A stretch of DNA of 20,511 bases from Sulfurimonas sp. (GCA_021648465.1 JAKISR010000034.1:1-20511); one strand, 5' to 3'; numbered from the stretch's first letter, positions 1-7,784 are shown. The notes: generated by a model not told the origin, from the letters alone. Translations and numbers: made by a program.

Positions 1-318
1 AGCCCCTTGATAAGGCTCTATAAATGATGGATGATTGTGTGACTCCATCTTAAAAACAGCAGCATAACCATCACCAATATCAATAACACCAGCATTTTCA
101 CCTGGACCTTGAATAACCCATGGAGCTTTAGTTGGAAAACCTTTTAAGTGTACTTTTGATGATTTGTAAGAACAGTGTTCACTCCACATTGCAGAAAAAA
201 TTCCTAACTCAACAAGGTTTGGTTCACGACCTAAAATTTCTTTAATATGAATGTAATCTTCATGGCTAAGCTTATGGTTTGATAGTTGTGTTTCAATATC
301 TGCTAATTGTTGGCTCAC
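1..318 (-). CDS. purL: Phosphoribosylformylglycinamidine synthase subunit PurL, N-terminal part (runs off the window)
   Basis: Only the first 106 codons are in the window. PurL is the ATP-dependent synthase subunit that converts FGAR to FGAM in cytosolic purine synthesis; in the small-PurL type it works with separate PurQ and PurS. The visible part contains the family signature WSEHCSYKSSK (residues 45-55, with the conserved His48), then KAPWVIQGPGENAG (64-77) and the KMESHNHPS motif (90-98). The start is GTG at 318, with AGGA about 8 bases upstream; no ATG fits. A TATAAT box lies about 35 bases upstream, so it can be transcribed on its own even though greB lies just upstream on the same strand. 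The family assignment is secure; the rest of the gene cannot be judged. Confidence 0.95.
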   Translation of the reverse strand, partial: MSQQLADIETQLSNHKLSHEDYIHIKEILGREPNLVELGIFSAMWSEHCSYKSSKVHLKGFPTKAPWVIQGPGENAGVIDIGDGYAAVFKMESHNHPSFIEPYQGA

Positions 319-351
319 AATGGAATCCTAAAAATTGGTTTTTAAAAATGG

Positions 352-357
352 ATTATA
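352..357 (-). promoter_or_regulatory. Putative -10 box of the purL promoter
   Basis: The minus strand reads GCTATAATCC, a perfect TATAAT, about 33 bases before the purL GTG. It lies in the 62-base gap after the greB stop. No good TTGACA is seen, which is usual for sigma-70 promoters in this group. Confidence 0.5.
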
Positions 358-380
358 GCTAAAAGGTGGTAATAAAAGTT

Positions 381-908
381 TTAATGGAAAGAAAAGTCAG
401 CTTCACTGCGAATATTTTTTTTTAAAGAAAAAATATTTTTATAATAAATTTCTAGTATTTCATATTCCTTTTTAGCATTTGGTAATTTAATAATAAATTC
501 ATCCTTAATCTCTTTACCAATCATCAACTTTGCAAGTGGTGCATAGATAGATATTAGTCCATTTTCAGGTTCAGACTCTAAAGCTCCACAAATAGTATAA
601 ATCTCTTCTTCATCTGTTTGAATATTTAAAAGCTTCACACTACTTCCAAAACCAATTTTTTGATGTTTATGTTGTGATGGATCTATTATTTGTGATTTTT
701 CTATCATAGAGTTTAGATAAAAAAGTCTTTTATCTATAAAACGAAGTTTCTCTTTTGCCGCGTGATAATCAGCATTTTCACTTCTATCACCAAGAGCTGC
801 AGCAATAAGCTTTTCCTCTGCAACTTTTGGCTTTTCAATCTCTAAAAGAAATTTGAACTCTTGTGTTAATAGGTCATATCCCTCTATGCTCATAGGTTCT
901 TTATTCAA
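381..908 (-). CDS. greB: Transcript cleavage factor of the GreA/GreB family, GreB-like
   Basis: Gre factors enter the secondary channel of RNA polymerase and stimulate cleavage of backtracked transcripts. The 175-residue product has an N-terminal coiled-coil domain (about residues 1-80) with the tip motif LGDRSENADY (39-48), whose acidic residues reach the active site, followed by a C-terminal FKBP-like domain. The GDRSENADY spelling and the EIEKPKVAEE stretch before it resemble GreB more than GreA. The tail after about residue 155 extends beyond the usual 158 residues. The start shown is TTG at 908: the first residues MNKEPMS match the GreA/GreB N-terminus well. ATG at 893 is the alternative; neither has a strong Shine-Dalgarno. 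It lies 11 bases after the 108-residue gene, probably in one transcript. Confidence 0.85.
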   Translation of the reverse strand: MNKEPMSIEGYDLLTQEFKFLLEIEKPKVAEEKLIAAALGDRSENADYHAAKEKLRFIDKRLFYLNSMIEKSQIIDPSQHKHQKIGFGSSVKLLNIQTDEEEIYTICGALESEPENGLISIYAPLAKLMIGKEIKDEFIIKLPNAKKEYEILEIYYKNIFSLKKNIRSEADFSFH

Positions 909-919
909 TAAAGTGGTCT

Positions 920-1246
920 TTAGTTCTTAAAACCCACAATATAGTAAGTTTCTTTATTTTCTAACTTATGTACTGTAACTTTAAACTTTTGACTAAAGTG
1001 ATTTATTTTTTCATGTGCTTCTTTAGCAAGTTCTGGACTTTTTGATTCTATTTTAATTTTAAAACAATCATTTGAGTTTGACATTGCCACATAAGCATCA
1101 TCAACTTTTAAGTGATTATGTAAATCCATAATATGTTTTTTTATCTTATCGTAACCTACTGTATTTTCTTCTATTCTGTTTAATTGTTGTATTAAAGCAT
1201 TATTTGGCACATAACCTAATTGCACAAGTATTGCATCGTTTTGCAT
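920..1246 (-). CDS. Protein of unknown function, 108 residues
   Basis: I do not recognise this protein. It starts at ATG 1246 behind AAGGAAAA and ends 11 bases before the greB-like gene, so the two are probably co-transcribed. It has no signal peptide, membrane segment, Cys cluster or nucleotide-binding motif. The composition is that of a small soluble alpha/beta protein: a first third rich in Asn, Gln and Ile (residues 1-35), then alternating strand-like and helix-like stretches with Lys/Glu-rich charge (about 50-108). It is divergent from the HDOD operon across a 117-base AT-rich gap. The good ribosome binding site and length support a real gene; the function is open. Confidence 0.7.
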   Translation of the reverse strand: MQNDAILVQLGYVPNNALIQQLNRIEENTVGYDKIKKHIMDLHNHLKVDDAYVAMSNSNDCFKIKIESKSPELAKEAHEKINHFSQKFKVTVHKLENKETYYIVGFKN

Positions 1247-1344
1247 ATTTTTCCTTTTATAATATTACATACAAATAATATCAACTATTTGTAAATATTC
1301 AGTAGTTTTTTATATTTATCTATGTAATATATATAAAATTATCG

Positions 1345-1350
1345 TATAAT
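1345..1350 (+). promoter_or_regulatory. Putative -10 box for the HDOD-rnr-holA operon
   Basis: The sequence GTATAAT precedes the ATG at 1364 by 13 bases. Initiation at the usual distance would leave only about 7 untranslated bases, cutting into the AAAGAGA that could serve as ribosome binding site. An upstream alternative is the TA-rich run near 1328-1338. Confidence 0.45.
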
Positions 1351-1363
1351 CAAAGAGAATAAT

Positions 1364-2161
1364 ATGACTGAAGATATACTTAAAAAGATCAAACAACTTC
1401 CGCCTCTTCCTGAATCTGCAATGCAGATTGAGACTGTTTATCAAGATCCAGATAGTACTTTTAATGATATGGTTAAAATTTTAGAAAAAGACCCTCTCTT
1501 AACAGCAGATATTCTAAAGGCAGCAAATTCCCCTCTTTATGGTTTTTCTCGTGAAATAAATGCCATCAACCAGGCTGTTGGCTTATTTGGCATGGGTACT
1601 GTTAGAGGTTTTGCCCTTGCATCTATTGTTAAGAAAAGTTTCACTCTTGATTTATCTCCTTATGGGATAAACAATGATATATTCTCCAATATATCTAAAT
1701 TACAACATGCAATAATGACTTCATGGTGTTTAAAAAAAGAGGGCTCCTTGCTTGGTGTACTCTCCCCTGCCGCATTTTTAGTAGAAATAGGAAAGGTTAT
1801 AATTTCTCAGCAGATTATAACAAATAAACAACAAGAATATTTTTGTAATGCAATTGAAGAACTTGGAAATGTTGAAGCTGCTGAAAAAAGATTATTCAAT
1901 ACTAATACTCCTGAAGTGAGTGCTACCATTTTTGAGCATTGGAGATTTGAATCAGGTTTAGTTAACACTATTCGTAATTGCCAAAACCCTGATAAAGCTG
2001 AAGAAGAAGATAAAAAAGCAGCACAAATTTTAAATGTAGTAAGAACTCTTGTTCCTCTCAGTGGTATTATAACTGATGAAAGCACTGCCCAAGCAAAAGA
2101 TTTAATTTTAAAATATAATCTTGATATGGATAGCTTTGACAGAGCATTAGAAAATATTTAA
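1364..2161 (+). CDS. HDOD-domain protein
   Basis: The HDOD domain (a degenerate HD hydrolase fold without the metal-binding His-Asp pair) is found in bacterial signalling proteins, often with stress, motility or c-di-GMP networks. The opening LKKIKQLPPLPESAMQI (residues 6-22) and the DPLLTADILKAANSPLYGF segment (about 44-62), followed by the INQAVGLFGMG turn, are the classic family pattern. The 265-residue length is essentially one HDOD domain: no GGDEF, EAL or receiver domain is attached. It is the first gene of a plus-strand run with rnr 9 bases downstream and holA after that. The partner is unknown; the family call is firm. Confidence 0.88.
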   Translation: MTEDILKKIKQLPPLPESAMQIETVYQDPDSTFNDMVKILEKDPLLTADILKAANSPLYGFSREINAINQAVGLFGMGTVRGFALASIVKKSFTLDLSPYGINNDIFSNISKLQHAIMTSWCLKKEGSLLGVLSPAAFLVEIGKVIISQQIITNKQQEYFCNAIEELGNVEAAEKRLFNTNTPEVSATIFEHWRFESGLVNTIRNCQNPDKAEEEDKKAAQILNVVRTLVPLSGIITDESTAQAKDLILKYNLDMDSFDRALENI

Positions 2162-2170
2162 ATTTCTGAT

Positions 2171-4108
2171 TTGAAATCTCTTCTCATAAAACTCACTCAT
2201 GGTTTGAGTGAACAAGACATATCAACAAATGAACTTCAACATATAAATAGTTTTTTAACAAAAAAATATATTACTAAAAAAAATGCTATCTATAAATTTA
2301 ACTCAAAATATCGTGCTGGAACATTAGGACTAGTTCAAAAAGGTACAGCTTATCTTAATGTGATTGGTGAACTTACTCGTGATCTCTTTATTAGTGAAGG
2401 AAATTTAGAAACTGCTCAAGAAGGTGACCTTATTATTGCCCAAAGATTATTAGGAAAACGGGGAACACCTAGTGCTAAAATCGCAGAGATTGTTGGTCGT
2501 GTTCAAAGTTATAGTGTAGCTTATATAATATCTAAAGCTGGTAGAAAATCATTAGTTGATTTAAAAACCGAGTATCCTACAGGGGTAGAGATAACAAAAG
2601 ACGAGTTGGATACTTATGAAGATGGTGATGTTTTTAAAATCAATAATCAAAACTTCACAATTATGGAAAAACTTGGTAATCTAAGTGACCCACTTGTTGA
2701 TGAAAAAATTGTTCTATCTCAATTTAACAAACATGATGAATTTGAAGAGGAAGTTTTAAATATTGCCACATCTTTTAAAGCAGTTGATGCCTCAAAATAT
2801 CCTTTAAGAGTTGATTTAAGAAAACTATCTTTTTGTACTATCGATCCTGCTACTGCAAAAGATTATGATGATGCAGTCTACTGGGATGACGAAAATTCAA
2901 CTCTTTTTGTAGCAATAGCTGATGTAAGTGAGTATGTAACACCTTTTGGTGCCATAGATAATGAAGCTATATACAGAAGTTTTTCTATATATCTACCTCA
3001 TCGCTCTATTCCAATGTTACCAAGACAACTTAGTGAAACTTTGTGTTCTCTTCAACCTCACGTTGATAGACTCTCTTATGTTTTTGAAATAAAATTAGAT
3101 TTAAACTCACTTGAAGTTAGTAGTTCTAAAGTTTATGAAGCAATTATTCATTCCGATAAAAGATTTAACTATGAAGAGATAGATGATTATTTTGATGGTA
3201 AACTAAAAGCTAAAAATAAAAAAGAAGAAGAAATCTTTGTGTATCTTAAAAAATTAAGAGTTGTTACAGATGCACTAAAGAAGAAAAGACTTAAAGTTGG
3301 TTATGATTTTCACTCAACAGAAATAGAGATGGAAATAGATAAAAATTCAAATCTAATCTCAACATCTAATGCACAGGAGACTCCTTCTCACGCTTTGATT
3401 GAAGATTGTATGCTTTTAGCAAATAAAGAAGCTGCCACACAATTTAAAAGAGGAATATTCAGAATTCACGAGCCACCATCTCAAGCTAAACTTCAAAAAC
3501 TTTATCAAGAATTATCTAGTATTGGTATGTTTATAGATATAAAAAATTCTATAAAAGAAACAATTACAAATATACAAACTCAAGCAAGAGAGATGGGTTT
3601 AGAATCAGAAGTTGATACTTTAATAATTCGCTCACAAATGCAAGCTAAATATGCTCCAATGAATTCAGGACACTTTGGTCTTGGATTTGAAGCATATACT
3701 CATTTCACTTCACCTATTAGAAGATATTCAGACCTTATAGTTCATCGTTTACTTAAAGCTATAAATAATAATGATACAGAAGAAGGCTCTTATGTACTTA
3801 GAAATATAGAATCCCTTAGTATGACAATTAGTGAAAAAGAGAGAGAAGCTAGTACTATTGAAATAGAATTTATGGCAAGAAAATATGCTAGATGGGCAGA
3901 GACAAATATTAACAAAGAGTTTAAGGCACGAATTTGTGCAACTGATCCAGAAATTAAAGCTGAACTTCATGATGAAATAGCTGGTGCAAAACTAAATATA
4001 ACTTCAAGTGAGAATGTAGGTTTATTTGAAGATGTAACTATTTGCATAAATAAAGTTGATATTGCAAAAGCTAAAATTTTTGCAATAGTTATACCAAATA
4101 AAGAGTAA
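2171..4108 (+). CDS. rnr: Ribonuclease R (RNase II/R family 3'-5' exoribonuclease), short form
   Basis: RNase R degrades structured RNA processively from the 3' end in the cytosol. The N-terminal cold-shock/OB part covers roughly residues 50-200. The RNB catalytic domain starts with TIDPATAKDYDDAVYW (about 224-239), whose Asp cluster holds the metal ions, and carries the conserved HFTSPIRRYSDLIVHR (about 511-526). At 645 residues it is much shorter than the roughly 810-residue E. coli enzyme and close to the short Helicobacter/Campylobacter form: only about 60 residues after position 580 could be a shrunken S1 domain. The start is TTG at 2171, 9 bases after the HDOD stop, without a visible Shine-Dalgarno; no other start lies nearby. 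It is followed 2 bases later by holA. Confidence 0.93.
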   Translation: MKSLLIKLTHGLSEQDISTNELQHINSFLTKKYITKKNAIYKFNSKYRAGTLGLVQKGTAYLNVIGELTRDLFISEGNLETAQEGDLIIAQRLLGKRGTPSAKIAEIVGRVQSYSVAYIISKAGRKSLVDLKTEYPTGVEITKDELDTYEDGDVFKINNQNFTIMEKLGNLSDPLVDEKIVLSQFNKHDEFEEEVLNIATSFKAVDASKYPLRVDLRKLSFCTIDPATAKDYDDAVYWDDENSTLFVAIADVSEYVTPFGAIDNEAIYRSFSIYLPHRSIPMLPRQLSETLCSLQPHVDRLSYVFEIKLDLNSLEVSSSKVYEAIIHSDKRFNYEEIDDYFDGKLKAKNKKEEEIFVYLKKLRVVTDALKKKRLKVGYDFHSTEIEMEIDKNSNLISTSNAQETPSHALIEDCMLLANKEAATQFKRGIFRIHEPPSQAKLQKLYQELSSIGMFIDIKNSIKETITNIQTQAREMGLESEVDTLIIRSQMQAKYAPMNSGHFGLGFEAYTHFTSPIRRYSDLIVHRLLKAINNNDTEEGSYVLRNIESLSMTISEKEREASTIEIEFMARKYARWAETNINKEFKARICATDPEIKAELHDEIAGAKLNITSSENVGLFEDVTICINKVDIAKAKIFAIVIPNKE

Positions 4109-4110
4109 CT

Positions 4111-5073
4111 TTGTATAAAAATGAACTAGACAAACATATAAAAAATAACTCTATCTCAAATAGTTTTGTACTATTTGGTGAAAGTAATTTTCTCATTGAT
4201 ACATATACAAAAAAATTAACTAGCATTGAAGATTCCTCACTTTTAAAATTTTACCATAATGAATATGATTTTAATATTGCTAAAACTCATCTATCCCAAG
4301 CTTCATTATTTGGTGGAGTTAATATATTAATAATCAAAAGTGAAAAAAAAATCCCTAAAAAAGATTTAGATATCCTTATAGAATTTTGTGAAAAAAACCA
4401 AGACAATATCTTTGTATATGCATATACAGGAAGCGACCATAAAACATATATAAAAGCTTTTAATAAAAAAGATACTATGTGTGTTAGATTTTTTAATCCA
4501 AATAAAGGAGAAGCTATTTTTATTGTCTCTCAAGCTGCAAAAGAGAAACAAGTTGATATAGATAATTATACAATCACTCACCTTCTTGGTGTTCATAATG
4601 ATGATGTATCTCTCGCTTGTAACGAGTTAGATAAACTTAAAATTTATGATAGGGCTATAACTATAAAAGATATTGATAATCTAGTTTTTGGATTAGCACA
4701 AATTAATATCGATGATTTTATCAAAAAAATATTATTAAAAAAAGATTTTAAAACAGAACTACAAAATATACTAGAACATGGAGAGGATGAAATAAGAATT
4801 ATAACGTCTATAACATCATATCTAACACAACTTTATATGTTTAATATATATATTAGAGTTAATGGTGCGCCAAATGCACTAGAAATTTTAGGCTACCCAG
4901 CTCCTAAATTTGTAGTTAATGAAAAAGCTTCACTCTCTTTAAAATTTAAACTTCATACTTTTTATAAACTACATGAATTATTATTAGATAGCGAACTTAA
5001 AATGAAAAGTTCAAATGTAGACAAAGGTGCTATTTTGCTTTCAACACTTATAAGAATACAACAGTTAATTTAA
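4111..5073 (+). CDS. holA: DNA polymerase III, delta subunit
   Basis: HolA is the clamp-loader subunit that opens the beta ring. The 320-residue length, the opening SFVLFGESNFLIDTYTKKL (about residues 18-36), the NILIIKSEKKIPKKDLD stretch and the helical C-terminus (LKFKLHTFYKLHELLLDSELKMK) fit the epsilonproteobacterial delta subunit, which diverges strongly from E. coli HolA. The start is TTG at 4111, 2 bases after the rnr stop, with AAAGAG inside the end of rnr as ribosome binding site, so translation is probably coupled. The rnr-holA pairing also occurs in Campylobacter (from memory). The call rests on overall resemblance and context rather than a single catalytic motif. Confidence 0.85.
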   Translation: MYKNELDKHIKNNSISNSFVLFGESNFLIDTYTKKLTSIEDSSLLKFYHNEYDFNIAKTHLSQASLFGGVNILIIKSEKKIPKKDLDILIEFCEKNQDNIFVYAYTGSDHKTYIKAFNKKDTMCVRFFNPNKGEAIFIVSQAAKEKQVDIDNYTITHLLGVHNDDVSLACNELDKLKIYDRAITIKDIDNLVFGLAQINIDDFIKKILLKKDFKTELQNILEHGEDEIRIITSITSYLTQLYMFNIYIRVNGAPNALEILGYPAPKFVVNEKASLSLKFKLHTFYKLHELLLDSELKMKSSNVDKGAILLSTLIRIQQLI

Positions 5074-5165
5074 AAATTTATAATACTTATATTTAGTTGC
5101 TTATAGTATATAAAACTAAAGCTTTTTGATTTATAGTACTTAGATTTGGGTGTTTGTGTGAAGGA

Positions 5166-5211
5166 GCTTACATTTGTAAGTGACTGAGCACATCATCCAA
5201 AGATGAGTGCT
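5166..5211. ncRNA. Two consecutive hairpins between holA and ilvC; candidate structured RNA or bidirectional 3' element
   Basis: In the 152-base gap between the convergent holA and ilvC, an AT-rich part (5074-5145) is followed by a clearly GC-richer part. Hairpin A (5166-5181) pairs GCTTAC with GTAAGT across an ATTT loop. Hairpin B (5187-5211) pairs AGCAC, then TCATC, with GATGA and GTGCT across a CAAA loop; one unpaired A (5192) is the only flaw in ten base pairs. Neither strand has a clean T-run after hairpin B, so a simple intrinsic terminator is not obvious. It could be the 3' stem of the ilvC or holA message, a repeat-type palindrome, or a small RNA. Confidence 0.4.
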
Positions 5212-5225
5212 AGAAATTAAAAAGA

Positions 5226-6248
5226 TTAGTTTTTAGAAGTGTCTACTATTTTACCTGCTGATATCCAAGGCATCATTTCACGAAGTTGATTACCAGTTTT
5301 AGTGATAAGTTTTTCTTTATCATTTGCACGCTCTGCATTCATACGAGGATAACCTGATTGACCTTCAAGGATGAAATCTTTTGCAAATCTACCATCTTGA
5401 ATCTCAGTTAAAATATCACGCATAGCTTGTTTTGATTCAGCATTGATAACACGTTTTCCAGAAACATAATCACCATACTCAGCTGTGTTTGAGATTGAGT
5501 ATCTCATATCAGCAATTCCACCTTCAAACATTAAATCAACAATTAGTTTAAGTTCGTGAAGACATTCAAAATATGCAAGCTCAGGAGCATATCCAGCCTC
5601 AGTTAAAGTTTCAAACCCAGCTTGAACTAAAGAGGTAACACCACCACAAAGAACTGCTTGCTCTCCAAAAAGGTCAGTTTCAGTTTCATCTTTGAAAGTT
5701 GTCTCAATGATTGCAGTTCTACCACCACCAATTGCACTGGCATAAGAAAGAGCTAATTCTTTAGTTGTTCCGCTTGGATCTTGACCAATAGCGATTAAAT
5801 CTGGAATACCTCCACCACGAACAAATTCAGAACGAACAGTATGTCCAGGAGCTTTTGGAGCAATCATAGTAACATTGATATTAGACGCTGGATTAACACG
5901 ACCATAATGAATATTAAAACCATGACCAAAAGCGATAGTAGCCCCATCTTTTAAATTTGGAGCGATTTCATTTTCATAAATTTCAGCTTGATTTTCATCA
6001 GGAAGAAGAATCATTACTACATCAGCAGCAGCAGTAGCTTCTGCAACAGTAAGTACTTTAAAGCCTTTAGCTTCAGCTTTACCCCAAGAAGAACCATTTT
6101 TTCTTAAACCAATGCATACCTCAACACCGCTATCTCTTAAGTTTTCTGCGTGTGCATGTCCTTGTGAACCAAAACCAATCATTGCGACTTTTTTACTTTT
6201 AATAATATCTAACTTTGTATCTTTGTCATAATAAACATTTAATGCCAT
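5226..6248 (-). CDS. ilvC: Ketol-acid reductoisomerase (NADP+), class I
   Basis: The enzyme isomerises and reduces acetolactate or acetohydroxybutyrate in valine, isoleucine and leucine synthesis. The Rossmann motif GFGSQG is at residues 25-30, His109 lies in AFGHGFNIHYG, and the metal ligands are Asp192 and Glu196 in TDLFGEQ plus Glu228 and Glu232 in FECLHELKL. The 340-residue length is the short class I form. The frame opens further upstream at 6263, but ATG 6248 is chosen: MALNVYYDKD is the usual start and AAGGAAAA stands just before it, while 6263 has no ribosome binding site. It stands alone, without ilvBN nearby, with its own promoter. Confidence 0.97.
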   Translation of the reverse strand: MALNVYYDKDTKLDIIKSKKVAMIGFGSQGHAHAENLRDSGVEVCIGLRKNGSSWGKAEAKGFKVLTVAEATAAADVVMILLPDENQAEIYENEIAPNLKDGATIAFGHGFNIHYGRVNPASNINVTMIAPKAPGHTVRSEFVRGGGIPDLIAIGQDPSGTTKELALSYASAIGGGRTAIIETTFKDETETDLFGEQAVLCGGVTSLVQAGFETLTEAGYAPELAYFECLHELKLIVDLMFEGGIADMRYSISNTAEYGDYVSGKRVINAESKQAMRDILTEIQDGRFAKDFILEGQSGYPRMNAERANDKEKLITKTGNQLREMMPWISAGKIVDTSKN

Positions 6249-6267
6249 CTGTTTTCCTTGCATAATT

Positions 6268-6285
6268 TTAAGCTTAAGAGCTTAA
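6268..6285. promoter_or_regulatory. Inverted repeat in the ilvC leader
   Basis: TTAAGC (6268-6273) and GCTTAA (6280-6285) are separated by six bases, and a perfect 10-base palindrome TTAAGCTTAA overlaps the first arm. It lies between the ilvC -10 box and the ilvC Shine-Dalgarno, so it could be an operator or a small leader hairpin. AT-rich palindromes arise by chance here, so this is weak. Confidence 0.25.
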
Positions 6286-6297
6286 ATAATTTTTTGC

Positions 6298-6303
6298 ATT
6301 ATA
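6298..6303 (-). promoter_or_regulatory. Putative -10 box of the ilvC promoter
   Basis: The minus strand reads TAGTATAATGC with a perfect TATAAT, about 50 bases before the ilvC ATG, giving an untranslated leader of roughly 40 bases. AT-rich sequence lies upstream and a clear -35 is absent. Confidence 0.55.
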
Positions 6304-6324
6304 CTAAAATAAAGCAAAAACTTT

Positions 6325-6330
6325 TATAAT
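6325..6330 (+). promoter_or_regulatory. Putative -10 box for the 207-residue gene
   Basis: TATAAT lies 23 bases before the ATG at 6354, and AGGA (6344-6347) lies between them, so promoter, ribosome binding site and start are all correctly spaced. It is back to back with the ilvC promoter; the two -10 boxes are only about 20 bases apart. Confidence 0.5.
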
Positions 6331-6353
6331 GTCAATAAAACTTAGGAAATGTT

Positions 6354-6977
6354 ATGAAAAAATTTAATTTATTTAAAGAGATAATTACAACAAGCACTTC
6401 AGGGCTTAAAAAAGCAATTGAAAATGGTGATAAATTTGCTATAAATATTAAAGGTGAAATAAGAAAAGAGCCTTTTAACGAAAAAGATATTTTAATATAT
6501 CATGGAACTCCAGACAAACTTAAACCTTTAGAGATAACTCTTGGCAATAAATATCAAGTTGTAGTAGATAAAGAAAGAGTTCTAATAAAAGCTTTTGGAA
6601 ATTGGCAGGAGTTAATTGCTATCAATACTCCTCAGGCCTCTTATGATGACACTACAGCTGATGGTGTTGATGAATTTCCTACAAAAGAGATGGAAGACAT
6701 AGGGTGGCATGCAATAGAATTCAATATTTCATATAGAAAATTAGTAGAAATACTAGAACAAGAGTGTGAAGGGATTTTATTTTGTATTGAACAAGAGAAC
6801 CCTTTTCAATTTAGTGGTTTTGGTTTTTTAGATGATTTTGATAATGCTAGAGATATATTATTTGCTTTTTGTAAAAACAAAATAGAATATTTACTAGCTA
6901 ATGATGATGAATATGATATTAATGATTTAACAGATGATGAAAAAGATACTGTTAAATTTTTTAAAATTGTTATTTAA
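6354..6977 (+). CDS. Protein of unknown function, 207 residues, acidic C-terminus
   Basis: I do not recognise this protein. It starts at ATG 6354 behind TTAGGAAA. It has no signal peptide and no membrane segment, so it should be cytosolic. The middle part holds an ILIYHGTPDKLKPLEI stretch (about residues 46-61), then a region dense in acidic residues around DDTTADGVDEFPTKEMED (97-114). The hydrophobic ILFCIEQENPFQFSGFGFL stretch (about 140-158) looks like a folded core. The C-terminus is strongly acidic (DDEYDINDLTDDEKD, about 185-199). It is divergent from ilvC and ends in an 8-base convergent overlap with the pentaheme cytochrome gene. The good start signals and uniform AT-rich codon use argue for a real gene. 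Confidence 0.75.
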   Translation: MKKFNLFKEIITTSTSGLKKAIENGDKFAINIKGEIRKEPFNEKDILIYHGTPDKLKPLEITLGNKYQVVVDKERVLIKAFGNWQELIAINTPQASYDDTTADGVDEFPTKEMEDIGWHAIEFNISYRKLVEILEQECEGILFCIEQENPFQFSGFGFLDDFDNARDILFAFCKNKIEYLLANDDEYDINDLTDDEKDTVKFFKIVI

Positions 6978-7632
6978 TATGACACGATAAACACAAAGCA
7001 CTATTAGTATTTGCAACTCTTAAAAATATACCATTTTCAGGAGCATGTGGGTCATGGCAAGAAACACACTCAACGTTTCCATCAACTAACTTTAATCCAT
7101 TTATGGGACTATCTCTAAATTCACCTGGCTTAAAAACTTTTGCAGCATTATATGATACAGAAACTGGATGGTCATCCATAAGATTTGGTCCTATCCTCCA
7201 CTCTTTATCAGGATATGTATTTCCAGAAAAGTGACAAGCATAACAGTTAGGGCTCACATTTGCATTTCCATGTCCAGGACCAGCGCTATTAATTATGCCA
7301 TGTGTATTTGATGCATTTACTGCACTTGTATCACCCATCCCACTAACACCATCATGACAACTTAAGCACACTAATGTTGGATTGTTTGGAAGAGCATTTG
7401 TTCCATCATAAAGAGTAAATACTGTTGTATCTGTTATCTTTCTATTCCATAAAGGAGTTAATCCATTATTTGCCCCATGTGGCGTATGGCAAAAGATACA
7501 TATATGTGTTGTTGCACCTCCCATAGTTCCATAAAAGTTTGACATACTTAAATCATGCTTCGAACCTTGTATACCAGCGATTAGACCGATTTTAATTATA
7601 AATAAATAAAACAATATGTATAAAAATTTCAT
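6970..7632 (-). CDS. Periplasmic pentaheme c-type cytochrome, doubled-CXXCH type
   Basis: Five CXXCH haem-binding motifs are present, at residues 45-49 (CIFCH), 89-93 (CLSCH), 130-134 (CYACH), 189-193 (CVSCH) and 214-218 (CLSCH). Residues 1-20 form a signal peptide (Lys2, then a long hydrophobic run ending LIAG), so the 200-residue mature protein should be exported and act as an electron carrier. The CHTPHG and CHDPHAPENG contexts are typical of the doubled-CXXCH family. The frame opens at GTG 7653, but ATG 7632 is the true start: GGAGG stands 7 bases before it and the signal peptide begins there. No reductase, membrane anchor or haem-lyase gene is adjacent. It lies downstream of yqgF on the same strand across a 152-base AT-rich gap. 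Confidence 0.9.
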   Translation of the reverse strand: MKFLYILFYLFIIKIGLIAGIQGSKHDLSMSNFYGTMGGATTHICIFCHTPHGANNGLTPLWNRKITDTTVFTLYDGTNALPNNPTLVCLSCHDGVSGMGDTSAVNASNTHGIINSAGPGHGNANVSPNCYACHFSGNTYPDKEWRIGPNLMDDHPVSVSYNAAKVFKPGEFRDSPINGLKLVDGNVECVSCHDPHAPENGIFLRVANTNSALCLSCHIK

Positions 7633-7750
7633 AACAACACCTCCTCTTCCCACTTCACTTTCATCATAAGAAAAAAAACTATAACAATCACAACATTTAA
7701 TATGTAGTTGATAGTAAATTAATTGTACATGAAATATGTTAAATAATAAC

Positions 7751-7780
7751 TTATAATATAATTATAATTAATTATTATAA
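7751..7780. repeat. AT-only inverted repeat between yqgF and the pentaheme cytochrome gene
   Basis: TTATAATA (7751-7758) and TATTATAA (7773-7780) form 8-base arms in an almost purely A/T stretch. The whole gap 7633-7784 has no gene. The arms could form a weak 3' hairpin for yqgF, or reflect composition only. Confidence 0.2.
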
Positions 7781-7784
7781 AAAT

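Noticed and set aside
1807..2085. Minus-strand open frame inside the HDOD gene
   Set aside because: It is a shadow frame fully inside a recognised gene, with no family resemblance and no ribosome binding site.
6249..6300. Leader peptide or T-box type attenuation for ilvC
   Set aside because: The leader is only about 40 bases, with no run of Val, Ile or Leu codons and no terminator; a small palindrome is all that can be seen.
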